A program made the position numbers and the translations under genes. A stretch of 64,000 nucleotides of DNA from Malachius bipustulatus. Lineage: Eukaryota; Arthropoda; Insecta; Coleoptera; Melyridae. The notes under the pieces were generated by a model, which was not told where the DNA came from, ran no database searches, and saw nothing but the letters and a program-made list of their open reading frames with translations. Below are positions 13,497 through 27,582 of this stretch, piece after piece. The number at the start of each line of letters is the position of its first letter. Positions within the stretch are counted from its first letter, which is position 1. The stretch spans positions 11,718,001 through 11,782,000 of the forward strand of contig OU342631.1 in assembly GCA_910589415.1 (NCBI GenBank), given 5' to 3'.

Positions 13497-16446
13497 GCCT
13501 AATTTTTTTTAGTCTGCTCTTAAATTATGCCCTGGATTAGGTATGCCTAACGGTCTGCTTAGAAAACCTTTCAAGGATTCAATGGAATCCAGAAACTATT
13601 TAAATAGGACTGTGCTGTAAAGAAAGATCACCCGCTTTAATACACCCTGTACCTATATACCAGGCACTCTGTTTTTTTTTTAAATCGGGGGTTGCAGACC
13701 CCCTCATAAAAGCAATAACGGGTACCTTATGATGAAAGTCCACAATAAATCTGTTGTAATACTTTCTGCGTTCCTATTGCTAAACTAAATTTGAATGATC
13801 ACGGTAGGAGTACTAGAGGAAGGATACTTTCACTACTGAAGGGCCTGGAGCTGTGACACTTTTTTCTTATCTAGAAGGTGCTAATGACATAATGACATAC
13901 TGACCAGATTTCCTAATTAAACTGAACTATGGCAATATTTGTCAGTAGGTAAGTGGGTACCAAACCAACTACCAAACCAACCAATAATAATTATTTTATT
14001 ATGTACCTGTAGCCTGTAGGTACCCCATCTAGTTATGGTGGGTGGGGTGGGTAGTGATAGTGATAGTGACAATTGCATGGGGTCATGTTGTGGAAATAAT
14101 AGCAGGAAAATTAAACCCTATGTTTATTTATTCAATATGGTTGGAATTTGGATTTTAACCAATTTTATGGTAATTTTACTTACTTGGTAATAATAACTTA
14201 TAACAAACCTCCCCCTGCGAATTTTTTTATTAAAAATAGACTAGACTAGACAATAATTATTACTTAACCTAACTTTCTGTAGGGGCTTCCTGGTACTTGG
14301 ATTGAAACCATTGATATAAAAACCACACGACCACACCATTATTACCCTTTTCATACATTTGAATTAAAAAAAAATGATAAAATGCTTACCTAACATTTAA
14401 ACACTGCAGAATTATTATTAATTATTATAATTATTAGACTTGTAATAATAATACACTGTAAACGCTGCACTTAATTGATTCTGATTTGGTTGGCTGATCG
14501 GCTGGACTGGACTGGAATTGTGTTGATGTCACTTTGATGTGTTGCTCTATTGCTGACTACGTTGACACGTAGCAAAAAAAATTTGGCAAACAATACACTA
14601 TTTTTTCATTTTCGCTAATAAATATGTCCGAACCGCTGCACTCTAAGGTCACGACTCACGACAATCTGTTTGGTAGTTAATTTAATTCTGTTATTATTTT
14701 TTTATCTATCTAGAAGGCGGCGAAGGAGGGGAGGTGGACGTGAAACGTGGAATGGGAGGGTTTTAATTTTTGGTTAGAACGTTTATTATTAGGAAGTTAC
14801 AGTTACTGTTTTATTGCTTTTTTCTAATTACAAACTGTACTGTAACGCAATTGTTTTACAACAATTACCTACAATGACACCACAAATGTAGATAAAACCT
14901 GATGCAACGATTTGCATTGTTTATTGCATCATTGCAAATTTACATGGAAGTAATTTGCGTCGAAGTAACTAACCTAATTAATTACGTTAATAACAATTTA
15001 CTGAAGTGTCTAAAAAAATGCTAAGTAGGCTTCGGATAATTTGTTAAATTTAATTTATTATATTTAGGTACCTAACGTCGGTAAAAATAGGTTGTGTGTG
15101 TGTATACCTGAATGCGTCAGGTACCTAAATAATCAAATAACTATAATGGCAATAATGGCATTAAAATTTGATGTGCACTTCGCAACTTCGAATCAATATT
15201 AAAATATGTATTTAATAATAGCTTATCACATTATTTTAGTGAGCTGGATTATACCTAATTACGACTTAATTGGAAAATATACCTTATTTGCTAGTAAATT
15301 ACTGTACTTCAGTTTCAAAGTATATAAATTTAAAGACTTGATTAATTTATTACTAATGACAATATAATAATTAAAGTGTAGACTGTAGATGATACAATCA
15401 TTAGCAGGAGTCTAAAAAAATTATTAAATAAGTGGATGATGAAATTAAACATGAAATATTATTTTTCGATGCTGCGCGCCGGTTCAAAAAATTCAAACTT
15501 TTCAAGATTCGTCGCTCTTTAGTGATTCGTCGCTACCTAAATTCCGGAAATGAAATTGTTGAAATTTATTATTGAAAAAAATGTGAATCCAGCTTATTGA
15601 TTTTTGAAAAAATCGACGCCTCGACCGGAAATCGGAAATTCGACTCACCCTGTTTATGATTCGCGATCTCAAATCAGATGTTGTTATGACGCAACATCGT
15701 ATGACAAGTCCATGGCGTGATGCCATTGGCTGAATATATTATCTACTATTCAATTTAAATTGTTTTCTTTTGTGTTTCAAGTTCAGTTAAATTATGAATT
15801 TTCTATTTTTACGATAAGTAATTATTATGCTACACGATATTAGGTACCTATTAACATTAACTGTAGACTTTAATTAGCTAAAAGCTAAGAAATAAACTCA
15901 CTTTAACAGAAAATAACAATTAGGTAATGTGATTACAATAATTTCTCCCGTTAATAAGTGAAAACAGATTAAACTTACCTATTTTATGCGCAGGTTTGGG
16001 TAAGTTTAAACTTCAAATAAGTCGTTCTCAGTTTTTTACGTTTATAAAGTTTTTCGATATTATTGATCAAAATAATCACCTTAACATTTTTTAAATTGGT
16101 AAAAATAAAGAAATATACGCTGCATTATGTCATGAATCAAATCGAACTGTCAGTTTTTGGGCATTTCATTGTTTCAACAATTTGATTTAAAAAATTCTAC
16201 CTTGACTTCTCACCTATTATAATACACCGCGACTACTAACGATGCAAAGTAACGGGAATAATTAAAATAAGACTATAAATTAACACCTTAGAAAGCTCAT
16301 GAACTGTTGTGATTATTATTTGGAATTATTCATAAATAATGTGAAATAAGTTATTTATCGCCTCGGGACTCGAACACCACCCCTATTATTCAGACATTCG
16401 TCGTTATCAAAGTGACTGAATAAAATCGTTTAATGATATACTTTTA

Positions 16447-16477
<31 letters not shown>

Positions 16478-16863
16478 ATAAAATGAAGAAGAAAAAAAGT
16501 GTATGCAACTTCGTTTATAAACTCAATTAGAGCACTCGTACCTTTTTGCGAGCACTCGTTCAGCTTCGTAATGCACATGCAAAAATAACCAGTGGTTAAT
16601 TTTGTAACATAATAAAATGTTGTTGCATCCCTCATTATTATTTTTGAAAATATTACTACGCATGAGCAGCTAGAAATGCGTCTATAGTGGCTTATAGGAA
16701 TAAATTTTTCTTCTATCACACCTTTCTTGCGCGTCGCTTGTTGCGCCTGTTTTTCGTTGATGCGAGTCTTAGATCAGGTAAGCTTGCAGGATGGACTTAC
16801 TGTACTGTACCAGTGGTGTGGTGTGGTGTGACTGGTGTGAGGGTGTGACCATGAAGAAATACC
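13497..16863. other. intergenic, upstream of Pcyt1 and RPB7
   Basis: No gene was recognised in this AT-rich spacer. It may hold a noncoding first exon of Pcyt1, whose coding part begins with a spliced acceptor at 10072, but nothing marks it. A pure ATT run lies at 16449-16477. GGTGTGGTGTGGTGTG occurs at 16815-16830. Confidence 0.4.
16447..16480. repeat. ATT trinucleotide microsatellite
   Basis: About ten uninterrupted ATT units are visible, followed by ATAATAAAA. Confidence 0.9.
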
Positions 16864-17835
16864 GGGTGTCCCAGATAATAGTAACTACATAAGGATTTCG
16901 GAAACGGCAAAAAATACAGGGTCGGTTAAAGTAGAGAAAAGCTGCACAATTTGATACTTAATAAGAATTAGATTATTTTTTAAATATTTGCAATCGTTGC
17001 TGAAATATCCTGAAAAAACTTAAATATCAATATTTCTTATTTTACCCACATCTTTTTTATTATTGGAAATTAATTAATTATTTTTTGTAGGCTTACATAA
17101 GTCGTCAAAAGCTATCCGTTTGACATTACAAAAATTTTCAAAGCCTACTATAGATCCCAAAGTTTTCATAGTCAACTTTTTGTTTTTCTTATGGCCGCCA
17201 TATTGTTTTTCTATGTCATTCGGTATGAAAAAAATAATGGAAACCAAAAACTAATAAACTTCAAAAAATAAATTTCAAAAATTGTTATCCTTCTTTTTTC
17301 GAAGAAAAACAAAAAAAAAATCGTTGAAATACGTCAAAAGTCATACTGCTTGCCTCATGGTTTTTTAATTTCTCTATGATATTCTATTTAAAAAGTTGTC
17401 CTTTTTTTAAGGAAAAAGGAGAATAAAAATTTTTGAAATTCATTTTTTGAAGTTTATTAGTTTTTGGTTTCCATTATTTTTTTCATACCGAATGACATAG
17501 AAAAACAATATGGCGGCCATAATAAAAACAAAAGTTGGCTAAGAAAACTTTGGGATCTAGTTGGCTTTGAAAATTTTTGTAATGTCAAACAGATAGCTTT
17601 TGAAATCCTACAAAAAATAATTAAGTAATTTCCAATAATAAAAAAGATATGGGTAAAATAAGAAATTTTGATTTTTCAATTTTTTCAGGATATTTCAGCA
17701 ACGACTAAAAATATAAAAAAAAAAAATCAAATTCTTATTAAGCATCAAATTGTGCAACTTTTCTCTAATTTAACCGACCCTGTATCTCTTGCCGTTTCCG
17801 AAATGCCCATGTAGTTACTATTATCTGGAACACCC
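16864..17835. repeat. ~970-bp foldback element
   Basis: GGGTGTCCCAGATAATAGTA and the right-end complement of GGGTGTTCCAGATAATAGTA form the termini. The arms then continue with TACAGGGTCGGTTAAAGTAG on the left and its complement near 17760. The centre is at about 17345. The arms (about 460 bases each) match an element in TRIM45 intron 1 at 52182-53095. Confidence 0.85.
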
Positions 17836-18710
17836 GCTATAGACGTGCGAGTGATTTTAATTTTAATTGAGATCGGTTTGTAAACCTTGAGATGTGATGC
17901 ACTTATTGCGTACTTCTGATAACTTGACCTATATTCCAAACAGAACACAATGCTGCTTTAGGTGAAAAACGTGGTTATTCACGTAAAAATATGGAAAATT
18001 CAAATTATGTCTGCGCTATGGTGAACACGAAATATAAACTAATAATCGGGCGATTCACGTGCTTTTTTATTGAAAAATATAACATTAACAAACGGAAACA
18101 AAATTTAAAATGAATACATCTTAAGTTTGAGTTGTTAATTATTATGATATCAATGAATCGTATTGTTTTATTTACAAAATATGTTAATAAAACGCTGCTA
18201 TGCTATAAGTAATCAATGCACCAGAGTTTCTTCGAATTGATTTTCTTCCCTGTGAACTGTTATTCGGGGATCTTTTCTTTCTGAGCGACTTTTGCAGTCA
18301 GAAGCTGAACAAATTCACCACGTAACACAATTGACGAAATAACTAAAAGGTAGATACTGTTTTAAGAATACAAAATTGTAAACGGTGTCACGACCCTCTA
18401 ATGGCGAGTTGCTTCAACCGACCATTCATCAAGAAAGAAATGCGCCATATGTAATAGTCATGCGCGTTGCCTGATAGCTTACCTAGTCTAAGGGTCGTGT
18501 TGTCACGTGACTTTCATTGACTGTTGAGTGAATGTGACTTGACTGATGACTTGAGTGTGTTTGTGGTGTGTTGTTGTTTGTTTGGCGTTTTGGTTTGAGG
18601 TTAGGTTTGAATTTCAATTTTCAATTTTTCAATCTCCCGGTGTAAGTTATAAACACAGGTAAAAATTATAAACACACACCTCAGAATTAAGACCCCTTTT
18701 AAGCGGAATC

Positions 18711-20226
18711 ATGTTCTATCATGTAAGTGTTTTGTAGATATTTTTTTAAAGGTTTAAACTTTTCAAACTTTAATTTTAGATATCCCTTGAACATGAGATT
18801 CTCCTGCACCCGCAATACTTTGGGCCCCAGTTGCTTGAAAAAGTCAAGACGAAACTGTACACAGAAGTGGAAGGTACCTGCACGGGAAAGTATGTTATTG
18901 GTTTCAGTTCAAATAATAAAATTATAATCAGGTTTTATGCCCTCAAGTACCTGATGAGCTCAAGTACCTACTCCGAATGTAAATATGAGCTCAGTTGGAG
19001 CATTAAAAAATTTAACAAACACTACTGTACAGTTTGGTAAATTTCCCAGATATTTACGAGATGTCAATAACTCTCGAATACCTACTTTGACATTGGAAGA
19101 CAACGTTTAAATGAAAGTTGATTGAGCCCCACCAACAACTATAATGGTGGTGCTTATATGTAGTAGTTTAGATATTTACTTCTTCAGTTTGATCCACCAA
19201 ATTGCCTAATTCCAAAAGGGCAGCATTTGCTACAAATTTTGCACATTTTTTGTTGCATTGATCTGACAAAGAGACTTATCATGTTTTATTTCTTCTAGAT
19301 ATGGTTTCGTGATCGCGGTAACGACTATTGACAGCATTGGAGCAGGGCTGATATTACCGGGACAAGGATATGTGGTGTATTTGGTCAAGTATAAGGCGAT
19401 TGTTTTCAGACCTTTCAAGGGTGAAGTGTTGGACGCGGTTGTGCGACAAGTGAACAAGGTTGGAATTTTTGCCGAAATTGGGCCGCTCTCGTGTTTCATA
19501 TCGCATCACGTAAGTTTGATTAAGTACGTTATAGGAAATTGCAGTAATAAGAGCGAATTGTTTTAGTCCATTCCGGCTGAGATGGAGTTTTGTCCAAACA
19601 TGAATCCTCAGTGCTACAAATCGAAAGATGAGGACATTGTTATTAATGCCGAAGCTGAGATTCGGCTTAAAATTGTCGGAACAAGAGTTGATGCTTCAGG
19701 AATTGTAAGTACTTATATTATAACAATCCGTCAAAAAATATGGTGGATTTACACTTTCATTTAATAATTACCATGGAATTTGTGTTATGAAGGGGATTGT
19801 TAATTTTAAAGTATGCTGCAGAACAAATTGTCTTGTCTCTTCAATATAAGGGAAACATTATACACAATTCTTAATTCTTCATGAAGCCCCCTCCCCAATT
19901 TTCTCATAGATTGGGATCTATGGTGATTATTACTGTTTAGTATTAACCGAAATTGATGGTTACAAGCAAGCGACCAAGATTAACACTTCCTTCCAACAAT
20001 CAGAATTTTCTGCTCCATAAAAGAGTTGTCTTCATTTAATCTAGTTCAGTGTAGAATATAAAAAATGAAAGGCTTCATTGGCTTTGGTCTTGACTTTAAC
20101 CAATTTTTTTTCAAATTAAAAAAAGACAAAAAAGTTCAATTGAAAAGTTAATGCAATAATTTTATCTTTTTTCAGTTCGCAATTGGCACCTTGATGGATG
20201 ATTACCTGGGACTTATTAGTAGTTAA
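18711..20226 (+). CDS. Polr2G: RNA polymerase II subunit RPB7
   Basis: With RPB4 this subunit forms the Pol II stalk, which takes part in initiation and binds emerging RNA. Exons are 18711-18722, 18780-18889, 19299-19509, 19567-19704 and 20176-20226. All donors begin with GT and all acceptors end in AG, and the phases close to give 173 aa, against 172 in human. The first exon codes only MFYH. The N-terminal tip/RNP-like domain includes [10 protein letters not shown] and [13 protein letters not shown]. The C-terminal S1/OB-fold domain starts near the invariant FRPFKGEV and contains CFISHHSIP; it ends with the conserved [13 protein letters not shown]. The very high similarity throughout makes the identification secure. 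Introns 2 (about 410 bases) and 4 (about 470 bases) are the longest. A possible AATAAA lies at 20512-20517. The gene is convergent with MED15. Confidence 0.97.
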
Positions 20227-21386
20227 GATTTGTGTACATATATTTTGTAAAGATTCTAATTGATAATTAAAATAATTTTTTATAGTCATAATTTTTTTTA
20301 AACACCCTTTTAATATTTCTGCTATTTTCAAGGAAATTTTATTTTGGCTCTTCAAAGATGTAGAGATTAGCAAGAAGTGACAAATGAATAGTCAGAAGTA
20401 CTTACAAAAAGTTCCTGCTAAAAGAACTAGAAAAAAGTTGATGCAGTAACGAAGCAATTTTACTCCAATTGTTCTTCCCATGCCATAAATCGAAAAAGAT
20501 ATTTTAAAGATAATAAATTTCTTCAAAAAAGGGAGATTTAACCATAATAATTACCCTGGATCAGAAATTCTCTTGGTTTAAATCCGATTAAAAATCTATG
20601 GACAATTTTTAGATCCAGGTCTATGATAAACCACCCCTAACAGGATGATGGGAAGTTACTCAGATTTGCTTCTTGTTGATTCAAAATGACTCCGAGTTAA
20701 TTTAGCCGAGTGGTCAATTTTCATTGAAATATTCTAGATGGGTACTTTGAATAGAAATGAGGGTTCATTTCCTGAGAAAATTCATGTAAATTTGGGGAAA
20801 TATAGTACATAATTCATAATGACAAAAGTTGAAGGGAACCTCCACTAGAAAGAGAGCCACAGGGTGGGAAAAACAAGAAAAAGATACGAGAGGGGATGTT
20901 ATAAAATTAAAAACACCTGCTATGAAAGTCATTTGTTTTATTCTTAATCACACATAATTTTATTACATTCATGAAAAACACATAAAATTGACAGAATACT
21001 TCTAAATATAATACTAAGCACTAAGTACACCTAAACCTTACACTAATAATAGCCAATTCACGCATATAATATCAAGCAAAATCGATTCACATTAAGTTTG
21101 GTCCACTTCTAGAACCTTCTACCAGTCATATAAAAATAAGTAAAATTTATTCATTATTCTAGCAAATGTCACTTAATTTCTTCGTGAATATGGTCATTAG
21201 AATAAAATAAAAGTTTCATTCACTTGATCTAAACGTTTGACTCACTTTTTTGAGAAGACATAATTTGAGCAATGAAAATAATTTTTTTTAACTCTATAAA
21301 GCAACATAACATAAGTTACATTCATGCAGATTTCCTGAAAATTATAAATTACATTTTCTTACTGCTTATAATAATTGACATTTCGT
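20227..21386. other. shared 3' region of RPB7 and MED15
   Basis: This is the tail-to-tail spacer. A plus-strand AATAAA at 20512-20517 and a minus-strand AATAAA (TTTATT at 20937-20942) are plausible polyadenylation signals for the two convergent genes. If they are used, the transcripts would not overlap. Nothing else was recognised. Confidence 0.45.
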
Positions 21387-23417
21387 TTACAATCCCATTA
21401 AAATAGCCAACTGAGAAACAGAATTACTGGCTTGAGGCGACGAAGCCTGCCTCACACTCATCTCCCACGTGTCCAATAATTGGGACACCGAGAAATGTTT
21501 CGGCAACTTTTTAATTCTAGCTACAAGAGCCGATTGGACCGCAGAAAGAAATTTAGTGGCATTATATTCGTGGGATGCCATATGACATGTCGGTGAAGTA
21601 TTGGGATAATCCTCAGGTACCGTCAGTGACACTGGCGGTACACAGGGTAAGTGCTTATCATCCAGACAACAAATCAACTGTATGGATTTCGATCCGGGCT
21701 GTTGATTAGGATCCAGAGATACCTTGAATCTCTGATCGAGTCTTGCAATTTCACCCTGAAGTACATCTGGAATATCGCTTGTCGGTTCTTCACGTTTTAT
21801 CTTCTTCAATGGCGGTACAAGTCTGGAAAGGAAAATAAAAATTGCGTAAATATTTAAGCCGACTAATAATGTTTCTCTATTCTCACTTAATTTCCGGTCC
21901 GAAGAGAGCATCTAACGTAGGTCCAAATGTCCGATGCAGCGTATGATTTGAAGTCGGGTTCTGAAGAGAATTACTAACAGCTTCTAGTAATGGATGATGT
22001 TCTTTTAGAGCTGAATGAGTCGTCGGAGGAGGGACACTTCCATCACTGCGTTTGAAATCCATTTTCTCTAATACCACTTCACACTTGAGTAGAGTCTCCA
22101 GAGGCATCCGTTGTGTTGGGTTTGTTAAAATCTCCAGCAATTTTTTCATTTTCTGTATTTCTGTAAACACGCATTTTATGTTACGAAAATTAGAATAACA
22201 TTAATAGCGGGAATTACTCACGTTCTCCGTCATTTCCTATTCTAGCAATCATCTTTCTCAGTGGTTCGATAAATTTACTCAGCTGTCTGACCTTATCCCT
22301 ATATGCTTGTTCCTCTTGCATTCCCATAGGGCTCTGCCCTGGTTGTCCAGGTGTGTTGAGTGAGCTCCCGGGACTGGGTGCCATTCCCACCGACCTAGGA
22401 GGCCCAGCAGCCCCCATCATTGCCATTTGAGACCCGGGCGAGGGGGCCATTGCAGGACTGGCAATCATTTGCGGCCCCGGCGGTCCCTGACAGGCCATGC
22501 CTGCAGGAGACTGCACAGATGGTGAAGGACTCAAACGGAGAAACTGATTTGGTGTAGGATTACGTGGGAAGCCGTTATTTATCATCATGCCAGGGCCCCC
22601 GGAAGGCGGAGGTTTGCCTTGTTGAGCCATCTGTTGCTGCATGCTGACAGTCATCATCTGTTGGGCTCCCATGGGACCACATTGCATAGGCGGCCCCCCC
22701 GAAGGCATTTGCATTTGCTGAAGGTGCATTTGCGAGGTCATCTGGCCGGGCATGGGACCTTGGAGCTGATTCTGCATCGGCATTTGCTGGCCCCCTATTT
22801 GATTCATACCGCCAGCTGCGAGCTGATTTTGCAACTGATTTCCTTGTACTTGAGCTTGCATTTGACCTCCCATTTGGCCCACACCTGGAGACGAAAATTC
22901 GATTAGGCACTTTGAATAAAGCAATGGATTAATGGTAAGGGTTAATACCTGGTCCCGATTGTTGTGCTCCGGGGTTTTGTTGTGGTCCACCCATAGCTCC
23001 GGCATTTTTCTTTGAGTCTATGATAATTTCTTTTTAAGTCTCGATAATAAATAAAAAAAGGCAGTTTTCTTACTCATTTCTCGAACATGAAGTATCAGCC
23101 TTGCAACAAAGCCAAGATATTCATCACGATTCTTGGCCTTGACATACACGTGATTTTCCATTTCGATGCTATTTCTACTGGTATTCATACCGGATTGTCG
23201 AATAGCCTCTTCTCTGGAATATAATTAAAAAATTCGTTGATGATAATACACCTACAGAGCGACACCTTCATTAAAATTATACCCCTGTAACTTGTAAGGA
23301 AGGGGTAGCCAGGCTTTGCAAAAAAATAAAAAAAAATGAAGATGGAAGTAATACTTACATTTTTGAAACAACACTTTGCCTAAATGTGGCCGTTCTCCAA
23401 GAATTGTCTTCAGTCAT
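21387..23417 (-). CDS. MED15: Mediator complex subunit 15
   Basis: This is a Mediator tail subunit that relays activator signals to RNA polymerase II. Exons are 23359-23417, 23074-23213, 22949-23017, 22222-22884, 21887-22160 and 21387-21822, giving 546 aa with all phases matching. Residues 1 to about 75 form the KIX domain ([20 protein letters not shown] onward) that binds activators. Residues about 85-310 are low-complexity Gln/Met/Gly/Pro with QLQNQL and [13 protein letters not shown] runs. The C-terminal half is conserved and includes [36 protein letters not shown] and [10 protein letters not shown]. The protein is shorter than the fly and human versions (about 750-790 aa) because the glutamine tracts are small. 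The start follows the conserved MTED(N)SWRT context. Two partial duplicates of exons 1-4 lie downstream of this gene's promoter side. Confidence 0.95.
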
Positions 23418-24151
23418 TATGAATATCTTGGGACTTTACAAATCACTTGGAGCTTGGCTACTGGTACTAGCCAGAGGCTGGGTGTAGAAATAAATAATAT
23501 TGCCAAACTCACAGAGAAATGCTACACTTGGGCCGGAACACTAATCCAAAACTCGCAGTTGTTTAATTGATAGAAGTCGAAAATCTCCCCTTATAAATTA
23601 ATCAGATAAGCAACTAACAGCAGCAGCCACCATGGAAAATATAAATAATAATAATAAATAACCAATTATTAGCCAATTAACCACCAAACCACCATTGATA
23701 ATGGTGGGGTGGGCAAAAAGAAAACCGCGACAACAAACAGTCAAACAGTACAAAACAAACACAAACCCTAATTTTTTTAAATTGTACTCAAAAACAAGAA
23801 TCACATTCCTCCTATTGCGCAAACGCAAACTACCGAGCTGCGTTCCGATTGCGAATTCTGGTTATGCGCCGGATTTGAACAACAGTTTGCCTAAATGCAG
23901 CCGTTTCCCAAAGAGTTATTGTTTTCAGTCATTATAAAGACTTTCAGCTTTACAAACCACTTCGGAGATTTTCTATAAAATTAATTGTAATAATTAGTAT
24001 TGGATAATTCATAGAAGTGCCTAGGTTAAAGCATGATCAAAATAATAAAGGTAGGTATGTCAGGGGCTCATGGCGCAGTGTATGACGTCAGGCTTGTGAC
24101 AGCTACAAACGATTCGGAAGAATAGGTAATAATAACGTGAAATCGTGATTA
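23418..24151. other. MED15 upstream region
   Basis: This is the probable promoter side of MED15. The bases just above the start are shared with copy A (the phrase CACTTGGAGC to GGGTGTAGAAAT), so the duplication took some 5' flank. No core-promoter motif stood out. A second diverged fragment of the MED15 5' end (TTTGCCTAAATGCAGCCGTT then TCAGTCATTATAAAGAC) is visible at about 23886-23940, on the minus strand. Confidence 0.5.
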
Positions 24152-24827
24152 TACAGGGTGTCTCTAAAAGGTACCACCAACGTTCTACCACAGATTCCCG
24201 AGGAAAAAATATGCCGATTTAACCGAACTTATCCATGTCCAAAGTTGTACCCTTTTCAAGATACAGCCCTTAAAAGGGGGTCAACTAAATACTCATTTTC
24301 CAGAATAAGTCAAAAATGGTTTAAACGAGAAACATCAAAATTTCACCACCTACTACTATTGTTAAGACCAATAAACTGACGTAGTCTTACAAACATTGAC
24401 GTACAGGGTGTTCCTATTTTTGACGTCGCGTCTCACGTTTGACCCCAGAACTTTTTTATCCGCACGCCACTGATTAATTTTGTATTTTTTATCTAAAGGT
24501 TGAAGTATTACTGAACTTTTTGCGCCCTTATAAAAATTTTGTATCTTGCATGGTTTCCCCGTCATTAATTTTCAATGATACACCCACAATGCTGAAAACG
24601 TATTTGAAAAATGTAATTTTTACTTAAGATTATTTAAATTTTATTTCACAAAGATGACTTTAAATATCAGCTGATATTTACTAAATATATTTAGTTGACC
24701 CCCTTTTAAGGGCTGTATCTTGAAAAGGGTACAACTTTGGACATGGATAAGTTCGGTTAAATCGGCATATTTTTTCCTCGGGAATCTGTGGTAGAACGTT
24801 GGTGGTACCTTTTAGAGACATCCTGTA
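24152..24827. repeat. 676-bp foldback, TACAGGGTGTC ends
   Basis: The left arm 24152-24285 (TACAGGGTGTCTCTAAAAGG) and the right arm 24695-24827 are near-perfect inverted copies over about 130 bases. They include ACGTTCTACCACAGATTCCC and GGACATGGATAAGTTCGG. The 410-base loop contains another CAGGGTGTTCC end near 24404 and is not itself paired. The flanks are TA-rich (TTATACAGG and CCTGTATA). Confidence 0.9.
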
Positions 24828-27582
24828 TATCGGCGCTTCGTCCTCGAGATCACTGTTAGATTTAATTTACACATAAATCGTAAATACATGATACAACTAC
24901 ACAAGGTATGTCAGCATGAGATTGAAAACTCGTCCGCGCTGCGCATGACGTCACTATGGTGATTGTAATACAAGCGCTAATGGAAGAATTGAAAATATTT
25001 GAAGGTGGAAGTCAACTTTTGTGGAGATGGGCTTACTTAACTTACTGTGATACGATACAAGTCATTTATACATAATTGCTTTCGTCTTTGCTAGCAAACT
25101 AAAAAAGATATCTCTTTGATAAAAATCATCAAAATAAATGTTTTTTATAAAATACAGTATTTATAAAATACTGTGAGTAATTTTTAGACTTTCTTATGGA
25201 AGCAAATTAATCCACCCGAGGACAATTTAATAGTTTCAAAATTACCCTGCCCTCTGTACTTACCTACGGTGAGACATATACAGGCAGACTCAATATAATA
25301 TTCTCTTCTCTTCTGACCATATGTTGCATGTAATCTTAAATTTCTCCCATCACACTACTGCCATATTTGTCTTGCAGACAATGAAAGGTTTTCAATTAAC
25401 ACTCCCGATTCTATTAATGTATCATGAGGTAGGTAACATTAAGATCTAGCAAATCGCTTACGTATAAACTAAACCCCTAGATATGACTCAAACTGCTCCT
25501 TGAAAATCTGGTAGCAGAATAATTGAGAATCTTCGGAACAGCGACTACCAGTGATGTCGGTCAGCTAGCATACGATCAGAGAGTTATTCAAACTTACAAT
25601 AAGGTTTCAACTGGATAAGAATGGGAGTTTCCATTTAGACCGCTATGTAAGCAAGTACCCAAAGCTGCTATACCCCTGATGGCCAGCTGATTCTACTTAA
25701 ACCTGAGAAGTATTTTTTGTAATTGCAAAAACGGTAATAAAAACTGATCAGGATATAATTTTGAAAGTGAACAATTTTTTTGGTACCTCATATTTGGGAA
25801 TGTTTTTATTATTATTCAGTCCACGTGTTGGGGATAAAACTCCATGGTCAATAATGGCTTCTGCAGAATAAAATCTATTCCTCCAACTTGCACTTCTGGA
25901 TATTATCTGACTCCTGGAAAAGAGAGAATTTATTTCACTTAGTTCTTATCTTGGTCATGAGACCTTTCTCTACAAACAAAAAACTGATACGCCTCACTTC
26001 TGTTTCGCCCTGAAACACGGTCTGTATACAACCGGAGGATACTAGCTCGACCAAAATACCCCGCTGGGCGTTAATCCCATGGGTGAGCTCGACCAAGCAC
26101 CTACTTACCTGAGAATTCTTAGACGAGTTACATTGTTGCCAGACTGAACAAAATATTTTTAGCAGTGTTTTTGTTTTATAGACTGGTTCATCCCTGCAAC
26201 AATTCTATAGCTTATGTTTATAATATTTGTTTTACAAAAAAAAAAAAAAAAATTCAAAGAAGATGAAAATAAAATTTTCCCGTATAGTGCGAACTTTTTG
26301 GCGGCCTGTATATAAACATACTTTGCACTATATATTATATTGTCGCGAGTATTGTCGGTATATACAGGATATTTCACTTTAATTTAGAAAATGCGATAAT
26401 AAAATTCAAATTAAAAAGAATAAATAAATATTACCTTCACTATAATAATAAGAGAAAATGATGATTTATGAAAAGCAGAAGCTGTTTATTCTTATTCCCA
26501 ATAAAGTAACGAAACTTACCAGTAACAACCATCGTGAGAAGTCTGTAGGCAGGTAAAGTCCTTCCAAAAATTTAGGTAGGTATCTTTTGTTACCTGCAGC
26601 CTGCAATTATACAATTGCAGTGTAAATACTCATAATGGAAATGTTATTTATGACACCCGCAATAACTGTTCCTTAAAATTTTACTGTTTACGATGTAAGA
26701 CCGTATGCGGTTATTTTTTTCTCATGCATAATTTATTAAACCTGAGGAAATATCTATCTAATTATTTTTTAAGATATGAAGAAAAACTCAAAACAACTCT
26801 TTCTGTTCAATGAGACAGACATAAATAATCCGACCATGCCAGTGATGAAAATCAAAGTAAAAATTCTGAAATGTAAAAGTAAATAAGAATTATTGCATAC
26901 TTTGAATTTGAAGTAACAAATTTATATTTAAGTACCTAATAAGTGTGTTATTTTATATCTTGTGACTGACACAAATATTCAGACCTTCTTATTAAAGGTC
27001 AGTTTGGCAACTATGGAATAAAAGTGTAAGGTAAGCAGTTCATAATTTCAAGAAATTCTCCAATTTCCTGTTTTATGACCGGAATGAATGTTAATCCTTG
27101 AGTTCGACGTTAAGGGATTAAAATTGAGTATCTTGGTCGAGCTCGCATACGCCCGTATACAACCTAGACGATTGAGAAAATTATTTAATGACATTCGGTT
27201 TTTTCTTCTTGGCTCCTCTACCCTCCCTCCTTTTCCTGGTGGTAACGATACCAGCCATCTTTGCTCTTGTTCGGAACACGAATAGCACGATCAGTATTCA
27301 GTCTACGATCCAAAGATGGGAATTAAATTAAAATTTCCAAGCTCTTCATTGTAATACCTGTTCTCATATAGGCGGCAGGGGGGGAAGGTGAATCCTTCAC
27401 TTTCTCCTAGAAGAGACCTGCAATGAGATATACAAGTGAAAACGGAAGTAGATGGGGTTGAGCTGGCGACTGACAGCTGACGACAGTTTTTTTCTTTTTA
27501 CTTTAAACCTTGTGCCATTATACCATATTTTGTTATTGTTATGCTGTATTTTTATTTATATTTCCTGTTTTTTATTTATAAA
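24828..27582. other. intergenic, no recognised gene
   Basis: This is mixed-composition spacer. A poly-A tract lies at 26238-26252. No open frame resembles a known family and no RNA gene was seen. The end of the stretch, from about 27500, matches the sequence just before the THAP-like fragment at 39.1 kb and belongs to the duplicated unit described there. Confidence 0.4.

Noticed and set aside
22575..22910. Open frames on both strands over MED15 exon 4
   Set aside because: The exon is GC-richer and repetitive, which keeps other frames open by chance; splice phases and conservation support only the MED15 frame.
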